Of a stretch of DNA of 64,000 nucleotides, positions 28,196-37,935 are shown in pieces. The stretch covers positions 1 through 64,000 of the forward strand of contig RXIF01000012.1 in the NCBI GenBank assembly GCA_004212075.1, in the 5' to 3' direction. The stretch's first letter is position 1. Each line of letters starts with the position of its first letter. Position numbers and translations under genes: made by a program. The notes under the pieces were generated by a model that was not told the DNA's origin, ran no database searches, and was given only the letters and a program-made list of their open reading frames with translations. This DNA comes from Candidatus Methanoliparum thermophilum. GTDB lineage: Archaea; Halobacteriota; Methanoliparia; Methanoliparales; Methanoliparaceae.

Positions 28196-30125
28196 GTAAA
28201 TCTCTTATTGATGATGAGATTACTCCATCCAATCTATCATCGGCGATCTTTTTTATTTTGTTGAATACTTTTGTCTTAGACGGATAAACCAGGCTATGTT
28301 TTAATACCTCTGACATAGTACTAACCGGTATTATCTCTATCTTTTTCTTATCTTCTTCTGTTATCATTATATCTCCTAAATTAGATTTAGGAACTATAAC
28401 TTTTTTTAAATTGGCAGCGATAGCAGCCTCTATTTTATATGTAATCCCACCAATAGGCAGAACATCTCCCCGAACAGATAAAGACCCCGTCATTGCTAAA
28501 GATTGATCTACAGGAATATTTCTTAATGCTGATATCACTGCTGTAGCCACTGAAATGCTTGCTGAGTCTCCTTCTACTCCTTCATAGGTACCAATAAACT
28601 GTATATGTATATCTTTATTCGATATATATTCGCCATCCATAATTTTTATTATGGCAGAGACGTTTTGTACGGCCTCTCTTGCTATTTGTCTGAGCTTACC
28701 AGTAGCGATTATCTTACCCTCTTCTTTAGATTGGGCAGGTGTTACCTCCGCTACTATTGGTAATACGATACCTGCATCGTTTCCAACCACAGCGAGACCG
28801 TTGACCCGTCCAACTTCTACTCCTTCTTTGTTGAATAATTTATAATCTTTTCTCATCTCTACATATTGTTTGACTACCTGCTGTTCTACCGACTGTGCTA
28901 TCTTTTTTGCCTTGATTACATGTCTTGCAGATACCATATCTGCCTTCTCTTCCAGTGCAATATCTCCTGATGCACGTATCAACCCGCCTAAATCTCTTAA
29001 CATCAAAGTCAAGTTATTTTTTCTTCCTGATCTTCTCTGTGCCTCTAATATTATCTCACTGATAGCACTTCTATCGAAAGGAGGTATTTTACCATCATTC
29101 TTTATCTCTTGCGCAATATACCTGACCAGCTTTCTTCTATTTTCTGGTGTATCATCTATCGTATTTCTCATATATATCTCGTATCCATCCCCCTTGATCC
29201 TCGATCTTAAAGCAGGATGCATACCTTTTACGGCATCCATGTTACCTGCACAGACCATTATAAAATCACATGGTACAGGATCTGTCTTTACCATAGCTCC
29301 AGAGCTTCTTTCTGATTGTCCTGTTATCGGATATTTTCCTTCCTGTAAAGCAGTAAGAAGATTTTGTTGTGATTCCAATCCAAGCGTATTTATCTCGTCT
29401 ATGTACAATACACCTTTATGGGCTTTGTGTATTGCTCCCGCCTCTACACGCATATGTGCAGGAGTTTCTAACCCTCCTGACTGATATGGATCATGTCTCA
29501 CATCACCAAAGAGCGCACCAGCATGAGATCCCGTTGCATCTACAAATGGAGCGGTATCTTTATCAGCGTTTGATATAAGAAGCTTGGGAATGTTTACATC
29601 TTTCCTATTAGATGGATTGTATCTCAGTGCCATGTATATAAATGCTGCAGCAATTAACGAGTAAAAAAACGCCATTATATTTCCCTGTAGTGATAATATC
29701 ATACCAAAAACAACAATACTCAATATTATTAATACGGATAGATTATTTCTACTCTGTGAGGCCTTTCTTTCCTCATTTTTATAAGCATTGACAATATCTT
29801 TCCCTTTTCCAGCTGGAACCATCCTTATTTTTGGATTATTCGAATCCTCTGGATTATTATATACCAAGACATCTTCCAGATCTTCTTTAGGTAGAAGTTC
29901 AGCCATAGCCTTTGCCAGCATAGATTTCCCAGTTCCAGGATCACCTATCATCATTACATGTCTCTTCTGCTTAACTGCTTTTTTTACTATCTCAGATGCA
30001 TGTTCTTGACCGATGACTTGATCGATCAATTTTTTAGGAATATCTATCTCTTTGGTAGATTGAATATCCAATCCGCCTAGAAGATCATCTTTATCTCCTT
30101 TTTCCTCTATTTTGTTATCTTCCAT
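28185..30125 (-). CDS. lonB: Archaeal membrane-bound Lon protease (LonB)
   Basis: LonB is the essential membrane-anchored ATP-dependent protease of archaea. The 646 aa include an AAA+ domain with Walker A GDPGTGKS at residues 61-68, an insertion with two membrane helices (about 129-147 and 150-168), Walker B/sensor regions ([20 protein letters not shown]), and a C-terminal Ser-Lys protease domain ([12 protein letters not shown] about residue 535; the Lys in [14 protein letters not shown]). It starts with ATG and is the first gene of the lonB-tldD-pmbA operon. Confidence 0.96.
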   Translation of the reverse strand: MEDNKIEEKGDKDDLLGGLDIQSTKEIDIPKKLIDQVIGQEHASEIVKKAVKQKRHVMMIGDPGTGKSMLAKAMAELLPKEDLEDVLVYNNPEDSNNPKIRMVPAGKGKDIVNAYKNEERKASQSRNNLSVLIILSIVVFGMILSLQGNIMAFFYSLIAAAFIYMALRYNPSNRKDVNIPKLLISNADKDTAPFVDATGSHAGALFGDVRHDPYQSGGLETPAHMRVEAGAIHKAHKGVLYIDEINTLGLESQQNLLTALQEGKYPITGQSERSSGAMVKTDPVPCDFIMVCAGNMDAVKGMHPALRSRIKGDGYEIYMRNTIDDTPENRRKLVRYIAQEIKNDGKIPPFDRSAISEIILEAQRRSGRKNNLTLMLRDLGGLIRASGDIALEEKADMVSARHVIKAKKIAQSVEQQVVKQYVEMRKDYKLFNKEGVEVGRVNGLAVVGNDAGIVLPIVAEVTPAQSKEEGKIIATGKLRQIAREAVQNVSAIIKIMDGEYISNKDIHIQFIGTYEGVEGDSASISVATAVISALRNIPVDQSLAMTGSLSVRGDVLPIGGITYKIEAAIAANLKKVIVPKSNLGDIMITEEDKKKIEIIPVSTMSEVLKHSLVYPSKTKVFNKIKKIADDRLDGVISSSIRDLHAG

Positions 30126-30324
30126 TTATACCCTATCCTTTAAATATCACTATATGAAAATTATAAATACAAAATTTTAAAATTATATAAAAACGATCAT
30201 CTCTTTGATCCTTATTCTTCACTAAATCTAAAGGTTATAATAATCTTCTCAAAAATCTCTCTCTATATGTTACAATGTAGTATCATCTTTAATAAATATT
30301 GCTATATTGTTATCCCTTTGATAT

Positions 30325-31548
30325 CTAGTACTCGACCAATTTTCTTAATTCGGATACCATTAAAGGTAAAAAAGATCCTATATCCGCAACTATACCCACC
30401 GCCTGTATAGACCCTCTATCTACCAACTTGGTGATTACTAATGGGTTTACATCTATTACGATGGTCTCTACAAATGATGGTAACATATTTCCGACAGCAA
30501 TCGAATGAAGCATCGTTGCCATCATCATTACCATGTTACTATATTTAAGCTTTTCTCTCATCATCTTTTTTGCAACCATAGTATCTGTTATCGTATCAGG
30601 AAGAGGTCCGTCGTCTCTTATAGATCCAGCAAGAACAAATGGTATATCTTTAACTATACATTCATAAAATATACCTTTTTTAAGGATGCCTCTCTCTACG
30701 GCATTTTTAATGGATCCTGCCTTTATTATCTCGCTTATCGTATAGATATGATTCTTATTTCCGCCTACAGTAGGTTCGCCCTTCTCAATATCCATTCCTA
30801 AAGAGGTTCCATACAAACTTTTCTCGATATCATGAACAGCAAGAGCATTGCCTGCCAATAACAAATCTACAAAACCATTTCGTATCATCCATTCGAGAGA
30901 CTCTGATGCTCCGGTATGGACGATTGCAGGCCCTCCAACGACTGTTATCTTACCCTCATCCTCTTTTATTCTTACTATCTGTTGGGCAATCTTCTTGGCG
31001 AAAGAGATATTTGGTCTCTCTGAAGATACTTGATTTGTCATAAATCCAAAAAATGGATTTTTCTCTCTAGGTCTTGGTGGAGGAACAACTTTTATTCCTG
31101 TTCTTCCAACTAAAACTTTATCTCCCCTCTTTATCTCGTCTATCGGCTTACATATCGCCCTATATCCTTCTATCGTAATTAAACAATCCATTCCTATATT
31201 CTCGACCTCAACCCATTTATTATTTATCCTGACAAAAGTAGGATGATTTGTGGTTGTATAAAATCCGCTTGGAACGATCTTGTCCCCTATAGCTTCTTCC
31301 CAGATAGCATCATTTATATCTGGGACTATTGCACCTAAATTATGAACAGCAGTCAAAATATCTTCTAATACTTCTCTCATCTCTGATATTATCAAAATTC
31401 TTGCATAACTTGGATCCTTTTTATGTTTGCCGATCTTAAACTCTTTAACTTCAAAATCGCCGTTTAGGTCTATTATAGTATCAAATACTTTGTTTAATAT
31501 ATCTGAGTCTATTATATGGCCTTTTAATTCTATTTCAGCTATTTCCAA
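30325..31548 (-). CDS. TIGR00300 family protein (archaeal ornithine cyclodeaminase / LOR-SDH domain)
   Basis: This 407-aa protein matches the archaeal family annotated TIGR00300 or LOR/SDH bifunctional domain; one methanogen member is reported as an ornithine cyclodeaminase that makes proline. An N-terminal domain of about 110 residues (IELKGHIIDSDILNKVFD) precedes a Rossmann-like domain with ITVVGGPAIVHTGASESLEWMIRNGFVDLLLAGNALAVHDIE. The start is TTG 31548, 9 bases after GGAG, which lies in the end of the LarA-like gene. Ornithine cyclodeaminase activity would fit a genome with argB/argJ/argH, but is inference. Confidence 0.85.
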   Translation of the reverse strand: MEIAEIELKGHIIDSDILNKVFDTIIDLNGDFEVKEFKIGKHKKDPSYARILIISEMREVLEDILTAVHNLGAIVPDINDAIWEEAIGDKIVPSGFYTTTNHPTFVRINNKWVEVENIGMDCLITIEGYRAICKPIDEIKRGDKVLVGRTGIKVVPPPRPREKNPFFGFMTNQVSSERPNISFAKKIAQQIVRIKEDEGKITVVGGPAIVHTGASESLEWMIRNGFVDLLLAGNALAVHDIEKSLYGTSLGMDIEKGEPTVGGNKNHIYTISEIIKAGSIKNAVERGILKKGIFYECIVKDIPFVLAGSIRDDGPLPDTITDTMVAKKMMREKLKYSNMVMMMATMLHSIAVGNMLPSFVETIVIDVNPLVITKLVDRGSIQAVGIVADIGSFLPLMVSELRKLVEY

Positions 31549-31554
31549 CTTATT

Positions 31555-32811
31555 TCACTCCTTCTTTACGATCATAAAATCTGCTGATGGTATTATCCCT
31601 ACATTACCACCTTTTAAAACGTTTGATACTTCATCTAAAGACTCAATAGGGATTATGCCCCATTTTTTAATGATTTTTTTATATATTCTTGATAACAGAT
31701 ATATCTTATTACGTTTTAGAATATTTTTTAAATAATATGCCTTATGCCCACCTAACTCAAAACAACTCTTAATCTTTTCTTCAGTCTCTTCTAGACTTGC
31801 AAAATCATGCATCCATCTTTCAAACGTATAATCTCCGATCCCCTCCTTGCATTCGGCTATTAGAATGATATTTCCTCCAGGTTTTACACCATGTTTAACC
31901 ATCTCTAGAGCTTTTACGGCTTGATATAAGTTTATATCTCTTGGATAACCACCAGAACTTACAATTATACTATCAAAACAATCTTTTATCTCAACACTCA
32001 TCATTTTTTTAGCAATCTTCACTAAATAGTCAAACACGGTATTTAAATCTCCTGCTGCCGCAGTAACTATCTCTTTCTTATTATCCGCTATTACATTTAA
32101 TGAAAAATCTGGATATATCTTGTACGATTCGTTACGCATATTTATGATTTCTAACATATCCAAATGGACCGGATTACCTTCTAAATTTCCCATAAATGCA
32201 TTTTTATCCAACAGAAGACTATGGTTCTTTTTTATAGTATTCCTACCAGCTAAGCCTGGAATGATACTCTTCCTTCCACCACCAAACCCTGCATAATAAT
32301 GAAGCGATATATCTCCAGTTATAATTTTCAAATTTGATGATAAATATGTTCTATTTATATAAACTGGCGTCCCATAAGATGTTTTTCCAAAAAAGGCTAA
32401 ATTATCTAGATTATCACAGTCATGATGATCTATCTGTACCTTTTTTAAAATATCTTTCCCCAGTATCCGTTCTATCTCATCATTAGTAGGTTTTCTATGG
32501 GTTCCCGTTGCGAATAATATCTTTATATCCTGTATATATCTTCCTATTATCTCTACTAAGACATCTATCATCAATTTTGTGGGCGTATCCCTCGTTTGAT
32601 CATCTACTACAATCACACAATTTTCTTTATTTTTGCATAATTCTTCAATCGTTTTACTTTGTAAAGGTCTTTCTATCGCTCTTTTAATCTTTTCTTTAGA
32701 ATATTTAGTATCAGACATCCCTGCCTCTTTCACAGGTTTTATAATCTGCATATTTTCTTTTACAACTAACTCTAAAGAAGAATCCCCATAAGGTATCTTT
32801 ATTCTATCCAT
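31555..32811 (-). CDS. larA: LarA-like nickel-pincer-dependent racemase family protein
   Basis: The LarA family uses a nickel-pincer nucleotide to racemise or epimerise 2-hydroxyacids. The 418-aa sequence has the DDQTRDTP strand, HHDCDN (first His cluster), and HYYAGFGGGRKSIIPGLAG containing the His and pincer-linking Lys. LarB, LarC and LarE, which make the cofactor, are not in the window. Many archaeal members lie outside the lactate racemase group, so substrate is unknown. It is followed after 6 bases by the TIGR00300 gene. Confidence 0.87.
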   Translation of the reverse strand: MDRIKIPYGDSSLELVVKENMQIIKPVKEAGMSDTKYSKEKIKRAIERPLQSKTIEELCKNKENCVIVVDDQTRDTPTKLMIDVLVEIIGRYIQDIKILFATGTHRKPTNDEIERILGKDILKKVQIDHHDCDNLDNLAFFGKTSYGTPVYINRTYLSSNLKIITGDISLHYYAGFGGGRKSIIPGLAGRNTIKKNHSLLLDKNAFMGNLEGNPVHLDMLEIINMRNESYKIYPDFSLNVIADNKKEIVTAAAGDLNTVFDYLVKIAKKMMSVEIKDCFDSIIVSSGGYPRDINLYQAVKALEMVKHGVKPGGNIILIAECKEGIGDYTFERWMHDFASLEETEEKIKSCFELGGHKAYYLKNILKRNKIYLLSRIYKKIIKKWGIIPIESLDEVSNVLKGGNVGIIPSADFMIVKKE

Positions 32812-32848
32812 AAAAACTTCTCTCCTTTATCAAAACTATAATAAAAAT

Positions 32849-32912
32849 CCGTGCCTCAGGTACAACACCTTCATCATTAAAATCAGACTGCCCATCATTC
32901 ATCATCGGCCGG
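32849..32912 (-). ncRNA. C/D box sRNA 1 (2'-O-methylation guide), downstream of tRNA-Pro
   Basis: Reading the minus strand: stem CCGGCC, box C ATGATGA (32905-32899), 12-nt guide ATGATGGGCAGT, box D' CTGA (32886-32883), spacer TTTTA, box C' ATGATGA (32877-32871), 11-nt guide AGGTGTTGTAC, box D CTGA (32859-32856), stem GGCACGG. All four boxes are perfect and the stems pair as CCG-GCC with GGC-A-CGG. The layout is that of archaeal dual-guide C/D sRNAs, which direct fibrillarin, Nop5 and L7Ae. It begins 10 bases after the 3' end of tRNA-Pro on the same strand, so co-transcription is likely. Its rRNA or tRNA targets were not identified. Confidence 0.85.
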
Positions 32913-32922
32913 GTTTTTTTGA

Positions 32923-32997
32923 TGGGGTCGCTGAGATTTGAACTCAGGTTTCCAGCGCCCCATGCTGGGAGGATAGTCCAGGCTACCTTACGACCCC
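32923..32997 (-). tRNA. tRNA-Pro (anticodon GGG)
   Basis: The cloverleaf closes fully: acceptor GGGGTCG/CGACCCC, anticodon stem CCAGC/GCTGG around loop ATGGGGC (anticodon GGG), T-stem CTGAG/CTCAG with loop TTCAAAT, discriminator A, no encoded CCA. The D-arm has an A10-U25 pair and a U13-U22 mismatch, as is common for archaeal tRNA-Pro. A C/D box sRNA follows 10 bases downstream. Confidence 0.95.
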
Positions 32998-33000
32998 GTT

Positions 33001-33423
33001 TATATAAAATATCATGATCTTATTATCAATATTAATATTTATTTAAATTTTGATCCTGCTCGAGATACATCTTTAATTTTGCATTTAAATAAAATATTTA
33101 TTCTTCTATTTAAATTTATAGGTATAATTATATGCTATGTCGAACAATTTAATAGATCTATTAACTGATAGTCTAAAACTTTTATCTCAGCTCAGTTTAT
33201 CCTTGTAAGCATATCATAAAAGAGATGCGGAGATCTTTACCAATTTTTCGTTATTTTATTCTTCTTCCAATCTCTATCTCTTATATCACGTTCCTTTCAA
33301 ACAGTATAATCTTTTTGATTTAAAACTTACAGTATATTTGATACAACAACAAAACCAAAAGCTTTTTAAACTCATAATATTTTATAGTGTTGTAAAATAT
33401 CAAATGATATAGAAGGTTAAAAA
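33001..33423. other. Intergenic region between tRNA-Pro and the cold-shock gene
   Basis: No gene is supported. The region holds the upstream sequence of tRNA-Pro (read leftward) and the promoter of the cold-shock gene (read rightward). A 23-codon open frame at about 33134-33208 has no Shine-Dalgarno. An inverted repeat (ATTTGATA at 33336-33343, TATCAAAT at 33398-33405) brackets the cold-shock promoter. Confidence 0.5.
33336..33405. promoter_or_regulatory. Inverted repeat around the cold-shock gene promoter
   Basis: ATTTGATA followed by CAACA (33336-33348) and TGTTG with TATCAAAT (33388-33405) are inverted copies. A TATA-like CTTTTTAAAC at 33362-33371 lies between them, about 55 bases before the ATG at 33424. 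The arms could be an operator or a leader RNA element. Confidence 0.35.
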
Positions 33424-33630
33424 ATGCGAAAAACAGGAACGGTTAAATGGTTTAGCCCAAGCAGGGGATACGGTTTTATAGAGTTAGATGATGGAACAGG
33501 AGACATATTTGTGCATTTCTCTGCAATTATGGGCGAAGGATTTAAGACCCTTAATGAGGGAGATAAAGTAAGTTTAGAAGTTGTAAGTGGTAAAAAAGGT
33601 TTACAAGCTGAAAACGTCAAAAAAGAATAG
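33424..33630 (+). CDS. Cold-shock domain protein (CspA family)
   Basis: This 68-aa single-stranded nucleic-acid-binding protein has the cold-shock OB fold with RNP1 (RGYGFIEL) and RNP2 (DIFVHF). The N-terminus [15 protein letters not shown] is typical of bacterial CspA. Cold-shock proteins are patchy in archaea, found mostly in mesophilic or cold-adapted lineages and some methanogens, so acquisition from bacteria is likely. Its own promoter lies just upstream. AGAAGG is the likely Shine-Dalgarno. Confidence 0.95.
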   Translation: MRKTGTVKWFSPSRGYGFIELDDGTGDIFVHFSAIMGEGFKTLNEGDKVSLEVVSGKKGLQAENVKKE

Positions 33631-33932
33631 GTAAAAAATAAAAAGATTAAAAGAAAAGATACTTTTTAAGATTTTGGAGGAGTTGATAGAAGAGGGGCTG
33701 AGAAAGGTTTTTGCTTTTTAGTTTTTATTTTGCCTTTTTGTATTTATAATTTAATTAATACCTATTTAGATTATATAAATACGATAGATAGAGACATCTG
33801 TATAAAAGAGATTGTAAGCGAGATAAAAATTGGTAGATGATCTCTCGTTTTTTTTTAAATACGTTGATCATAAAAAGAAAAATAGAAACATAGATAAAGA
33901 AGTATGAATCTATATTTGATAAGGTGATGAAA
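33631..33932. other. Intergenic region with T-runs and a TATA box upstream of the LEA14-like gene
   Basis: T-runs after the cold-shock gene (about 33704-33726) may terminate it. A good TATA box, TTATATAAA at 33771-33779, is followed by CGAGA (33819-33823), TCTCG (33843-33847) and nine Ts at 33848-33856, all before the LEA14-like start at 33933. No open frame of note is present. Confidence 0.45.
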
Positions 33933-34373
33933 ATGGCCAAAGGTAGATGGATAGTGGTAGGAATAATAGTAGTTCTTCTTGTGATAGGCGGAGTATTATG
34001 GTATTTTAACAAAGAAGCGTTGCAAAGCTGTGAAGTGAGTGTAGTCGATGTAAGGGTAGGATCTATTGGAGCTAAGAGTGCAACACTCGACATCGTATTT
34101 GAGATATACAATCCGAGCAATAATACTGCATACCTTGATGAGATTGAATATGACGTATATATAAATGATGTACATATCGGTGATGGAGACGTAGAAGAAA
34201 GGATCATTATTCCAGCAAATCAGACAAAAAAGATAGATAGTAAGCTTGTCTTGGAGTATGAAGATGTTGGATCTGCTATTACAAATGCTATAAGAACAGG
34301 GCAGGCAAAGTATAACGTGAAAGGGACAGCATCGTTTGGGAATACAACAGTAGATATAAAATTCGCTGCATAA
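33933..34373 (+). CDS. LEA14-like membrane-anchored protein
   Basis: The 146-aa protein has one N-terminal membrane helix (about residues 5-25, WIVVGIIVVLLVIGGVLWYF) and an extracytoplasmic WHy/LEA type 2 beta domain (VRVGSIGAKSATLDIVFEIYNPSNNTAYLDEIEYDVYIND). Related domains occur in desiccation-tolerance proteins and in archaeal surface proteins; the function is unknown. The start is ATG 33933, 4 bases after GGTGAT. A TATA box at 33771-33779 suggests an untranslated leader of more than 100 bases. Confidence 0.8.
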   Translation: MAKGRWIVVGIIVVLLVIGGVLWYFNKEALQSCEVSVVDVRVGSIGAKSATLDIVFEIYNPSNNTAYLDEIEYDVYINDVHIGDGDVEERIIIPANQTKKIDSKLVLEYEDVGSAITNAIRTGQAKYNVKGTASFGNTTVDIKFAA

Positions 34374-34556
34374 TAATAAACTTCTTTAATTTTAATTATT
34401 AACTATATTTTTTAAATTAATTATATTTTTTTATCTTATTTTTACTGTTAAAATCATTTTTAATATAGATGTTTTGCAAGCTCTAATGTTTTCTTATCAT
34501 ATATCCAACTTAAAAAGATTTATAATATCTTTATACTGTAACTAAAAAAGGTCATT

Positions 34557-35804
34557 ATGAATAAAGCACAGACAATGGTAGAGAAAATTTTATCTAATAA
34601 AATAAAAAAAGACGTTTATGCTGGAGATATGATTATTTCACCGATAGATTTAGCATTTGCCCACGATGGAACGCTACCTTTAGCAATAGAGAAGATGGAG
34701 GAGATGGGAACTACAAAAGTCTTCAATAAAGACAGAGTTCTTGTAATATGCGATCATGCATCTCCATCACCAAGCGAGAAAGTGTCTAACGTTCATATAA
34801 TGATGAGAAGATTTGCAAGAGAGAATAGATTGAACTTATACGAGAATGGTGACGGAATATGCCATCAGATTGTCTTAGAAAAATTTTCAGCTCCGTATAA
34901 AGTGATTGTAGGGGCAGATAGCCATACATGCACCCATGGCGGGTTGGGTGCTTTTTCTACTGGAATGGGATCGACAGATATAGCCGCGGCAATGATATAT
35001 GGAAAAACCTGGTTCAAGATACCGGAAGCATATAAAATAGAAGTAAACGGAGCTTTAAAACATAATGTCTTCTCAAAAGATTTGTTTTTATATATAGCAG
35101 GTAAAATAGGTGCGGATGGTGCCACTTATATGTCTCTAGAATTTTTAGGATCTACTATTAAAGATATGAGCATAGAGTCTAGATTAACCATGACAAACAT
35201 GGCAATAGAAGTTGGCGCAAAATGTGGGATTATGGAAGGAGATGAGAAAACAAGAGAGTTTTTAAGAAGATATGGAAGAGAGAAAGAGTTTAAAGAAGTA
35301 TCTCCAGATAAAGACGCGGTATATAGGGATGAACTTTACATCGTTTCAGAAGATGTTGAGCCGATGATTGCCTATCCTCATAAAGTGGATAACGTTGCCC
35401 CAGTATCGGATTTTGCTGGTTTGGATATAGATCAGGTCTGTATTGGAAGTTGTACAAATGGACGGTTAGAAGATTTAAGAATTGCTGCAAAGATTCTTAA
35501 AGGAAAAAAATCAAAGTGCCGGTTAGTAGTATATCCTGCAAGCAGGGACGTCTTGTTAAAGGCGATAAAGGATGGATTAATAGATATTTTTGTTGAAGCA
35601 GGTGCTGCCGTATGTCCTCCTGGTTGTGGTTTCTGTATTGGACGAACTATAGCATTAGGAGACGGCGAAGTGGTGTTATCTACTCAGAACAGAAATTTTA
35701 AAGGACGAATGGGAAACAACAATGCTGAGATTTATCTTTGTTCTCCTGCCACTGCAGCTGTAAGTGCACTAAATGGTAAGATTACTTATCCAGAAGGTGA
35801 TTAA
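34557..35804 (+). CDS. leuC: 3-isopropylmalate dehydratase / homoaconitase large subunit
   Basis: This is the [4Fe-4S] large subunit of a LeuCD/HacAB-type dehydratase. The 415-aa protein has VGADSHTCTHGGLGAFSTGMGSTD and cluster ligands in IGSCTNGR and PPGCGFCIGR. In methanogens related enzymes act in leucine synthesis, in citramalate isomerisation for isoleucine and in 2-oxosuberate synthesis for coenzyme B. Specificity depends on the small subunit. AAGGTC precedes the ATG. The small subunit follows one base after its stop. Confidence 0.93.
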   Translation: MNKAQTMVEKILSNKIKKDVYAGDMIISPIDLAFAHDGTLPLAIEKMEEMGTTKVFNKDRVLVICDHASPSPSEKVSNVHIMMRRFARENRLNLYENGDGICHQIVLEKFSAPYKVIVGADSHTCTHGGLGAFSTGMGSTDIAAAMIYGKTWFKIPEAYKIEVNGALKHNVFSKDLFLYIAGKIGADGATYMSLEFLGSTIKDMSIESRLTMTNMAIEVGAKCGIMEGDEKTREFLRRYGREKEFKEVSPDKDAVYRDELYIVSEDVEPMIAYPHKVDNVAPVSDFAGLDIDQVCIGSCTNGRLEDLRIAAKILKGKKSKCRLVVYPASRDVLLKAIKDGLIDIFVEAGAAVCPPGCGFCIGRTIALGDGEVVLSTQNRNFKGRMGNNNAEIYLCSPATAAVSALNGKITYPEGD

Positions 35805-35805
35805 G

Positions 35806-36306
35806 ATGTCCTCAGAAATATTAAGAGTTTTTCCTTCAGATATAAACACAGACGAGATAATATCTGGAAAATATAAATATGACGAGCTTGATATGAATAA
35901 ATTAGCTGTGCATACGTTTGAAAGTATAGATAAAAATTTTTATAACGATGCAAGATCTAAGAAAGATCCTATAATAGTTGCTGCAAAAAATTTTGGATGT
36001 GGCTCGAGTAGAGAACAGGCACCACAGGTTTTAAAAGCGTGTGGCATCTCTTGTATAATTGCAGAAAGTTTTGCAAGGATTTTTTACAGGAATTGCTTTA
36101 ATATCGGTCTTCCTGCGATAGAATGCAACGATATAGCTGAGAAAGTAAGCAAGGGTGATAAATTGGAGATTGATTTTGAGTCAGGAACGATAAAAAATTT
36201 AACTAAAGGTGATATTTACAAATTCAAACCTATACCTGAATATATTAGAAAGATTTTAGACGCAGGAGGACTTATACCATTTTTAAAGAATAATGATGGA
36301 TTTTAA
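35806..36306 (+). CDS. leuD: 3-isopropylmalate dehydratase / homoaconitase small subunit
   Basis: The 166-aa swivel-domain subunit has FPSDINTDEIISGKY (substrate-loop region) and NFGCGSSREQAPQVLKACG, the conserved phosphate/carboxylate binding motif. The loop after NTDEII reads SGKYKY. In the literature this loop distinguishes isopropylmalate isomerases (YLRT-type) from homoaconitases (YLVY/YLRR-type); SGKYKY does not exactly match either, so substrate is open. The start is ATG 35806, with the Shine-Dalgarno in the leuC end. Its partner LeuC is immediately upstream. Confidence 0.92.
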   Translation: MSSEILRVFPSDINTDEIISGKYKYDELDMNKLAVHTFESIDKNFYNDARSKKDPIIVAAKNFGCGSSREQAPQVLKACGISCIIAESFARIFYRNCFNIGLPAIECNDIAEKVSKGDKLEIDFESGTIKNLTKGDIYKFKPIPEYIRKILDAGGLIPFLKNNDGF

Positions 36307-36312
36307 ATAAAA

Positions 36313-37920
36313 ATGGTCGATAAAACAGATAGTATAGAGAAAATTGTGAATGAGTTAATAACAAGTAGAGCATTTGAGGAGATAGAAGGAGATATCGGAA
36401 AAACAAGGGTAGAACAGATGATGAATAGATATAAAAAAGATATTTCGAAGAGGACTGGTGTAGATAAACTCTTAAAAAATTCTGAAATCTTAAAATATCT
36501 GAAAGATAAGCGTATCAAGAAGTATCTAATAAAAAAACCTACAAAAACAATAAGTGGTGTTGCAGTTATTGCAGTAATGACCTCTCCTGCTGATTGTCCT
36601 CATGGAAGATGTATTATGTGTCCAGGTGGATTAGCCAACAATACTCCTCAAAGTTACACAGGTTTCGAGCCTGCTGCACTGAGAGGCGCTCAATGTAATT
36701 ATGATCCTTACCTTCAAGTCAGGCATAGATTAGAACAGCTCTATACTATAGGGCACCCGATAGGAAAGGTTGAACTTATCGTTATGGGAGGAACCTTCAC
36801 ATCGAGAGATCTATCATATCAAGAATATTTTATCAAAGAGTGTCTGAGAGCTATGAACGAGTTTTATGAAGATCACGGTCAGAAAGATAAAAACCAAATT
36901 GTAGAGAATGAGATGGCAAAAATAAGAAACGTTGGTATTACTTTTGAAACAAGACCTGATTATTGTAGAGAAAAAGAGATAGATACGATGCTTAATTTAG
37001 GCGGAACAAAGGTAGAACTTGGTGTTCAAACTGTATATGACTATATTTTGGAAAAAATTAAGAGAGGACATACTGTAAAAGATTCTATAAAAGCAAATAG
37101 GTTGTTAAGGGATAGTGGCTTGAAAGTCGGCTTTCATATGATGCTAGGGCTTCCATCTTCTGATTTTGATAGAGATTACGATATGTTCTATGAGATATAT
37201 AATAACGAAGATTTTAAACCTGACTATTTAAAGATATACCCTACTCTCGTTACAAAAGGAACAGAACTATACGATTGGTGGAAAAAAGGGTTATATAAAC
37301 CTTGTTCAACAGAAGATGCCGTAAAATTGATTACAGAAATAAAAAAGATCACGCCTCCATGGGTTAGAATTCAGAGGATCCAGCGAGATATACCAGCTCC
37401 GTATATAGTGGATGGAGTTAAAAAGAGTAATATAAGACAGATGGCACAAGAGATTTTAATAAAGGAGAATAAACGATGCAGATGCATAAGATGTAGAGAG
37501 GTAGGGCATGTGGATAAGGAACCTGAAAATATCGATCTTTCTCTGATAAAATACGATTGTTCTGGTGGAGAAGAGTTTTTTATATCCTATGAAGATATAG
37601 CCAACGATATACTCATAGGTTTTACACGTTTAAGATTTCCTGCATCACCATATAGAAGAGAGATCAACAAAGATACGGCTTTAATAAGGGAACTCCATAT
37701 ATATGGACAGATGTTAAATATAGGCGAGAGATCGGATGATGAAGATAAAAAGATATGGCAACACAGGAATTATGGAAGATTACTGATAAGTAAAGCAGAG
37801 GAGATAGCAAAAGATAATGGATTTAAAAAATTGGTTATATGTAGCGGTATCGGAGTACGAGAATATTACCGAAAGTTAGGTTATAGTCGTGATGGGATTT
37901 ATATGTCTAAATATCTTTAA
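36313..37920 (+). CDS. elp3: Elp3-type tRNA uridine(34) acetyltransferase
   Basis: Archaeal Elp3 is a radical-SAM and acetyltransferase enzyme that makes carboxymethyl-type modifications at wobble uridine 34. The 535-aa protein has the radical SAM cysteines in CPHGRCIMCPGG (about residue 95), the GTKVELGVQTVYD barrel strand, and a C-terminal GNAT domain (RNYGRLLISKAEEIAKDNG, GVREYYRKLGYSRDG). It starts six bases after leuD, with no clear Shine-Dalgarno. The three-hairpin repeat begins 16 bases after its stop. Confidence 0.95.
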   Translation: MVDKTDSIEKIVNELITSRAFEEIEGDIGKTRVEQMMNRYKKDISKRTGVDKLLKNSEILKYLKDKRIKKYLIKKPTKTISGVAVIAVMTSPADCPHGRCIMCPGGLANNTPQSYTGFEPAALRGAQCNYDPYLQVRHRLEQLYTIGHPIGKVELIVMGGTFTSRDLSYQEYFIKECLRAMNEFYEDHGQKDKNQIVENEMAKIRNVGITFETRPDYCREKEIDTMLNLGGTKVELGVQTVYDYILEKIKRGHTVKDSIKANRLLRDSGLKVGFHMMLGLPSSDFDRDYDMFYEIYNNEDFKPDYLKIYPTLVTKGTELYDWWKKGLYKPCSTEDAVKLITEIKKITPPWVRIQRIQRDIPAPYIVDGVKKSNIRQMAQEILIKENKRCRCIRCREVGHVDKEPENIDLSLIKYDCSGGEEFFISYEDIANDILIGFTRLRFPASPYRREINKDTALIRELHIYGQMLNIGERSDDEDKKIWQHRNYGRLLISKAEEIAKDNGFKKLVICSGIGVREYYRKLGYSRDGIYMSKYL

Positions 37921-37935
37921 TATGAAAACAAATGT

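Noticed and set aside
33134-33208. 23-codon open frame MSNNLIDLLTDSLKL between tRNA-Pro and the cold-shock gene
   Set aside because: No Shine-Dalgarno and too short to distinguish from chance.
35806-36306. Firm assignment of LeuD versus HacB
   Set aside because: The specificity loop does not match either consensus, so only the family is called.
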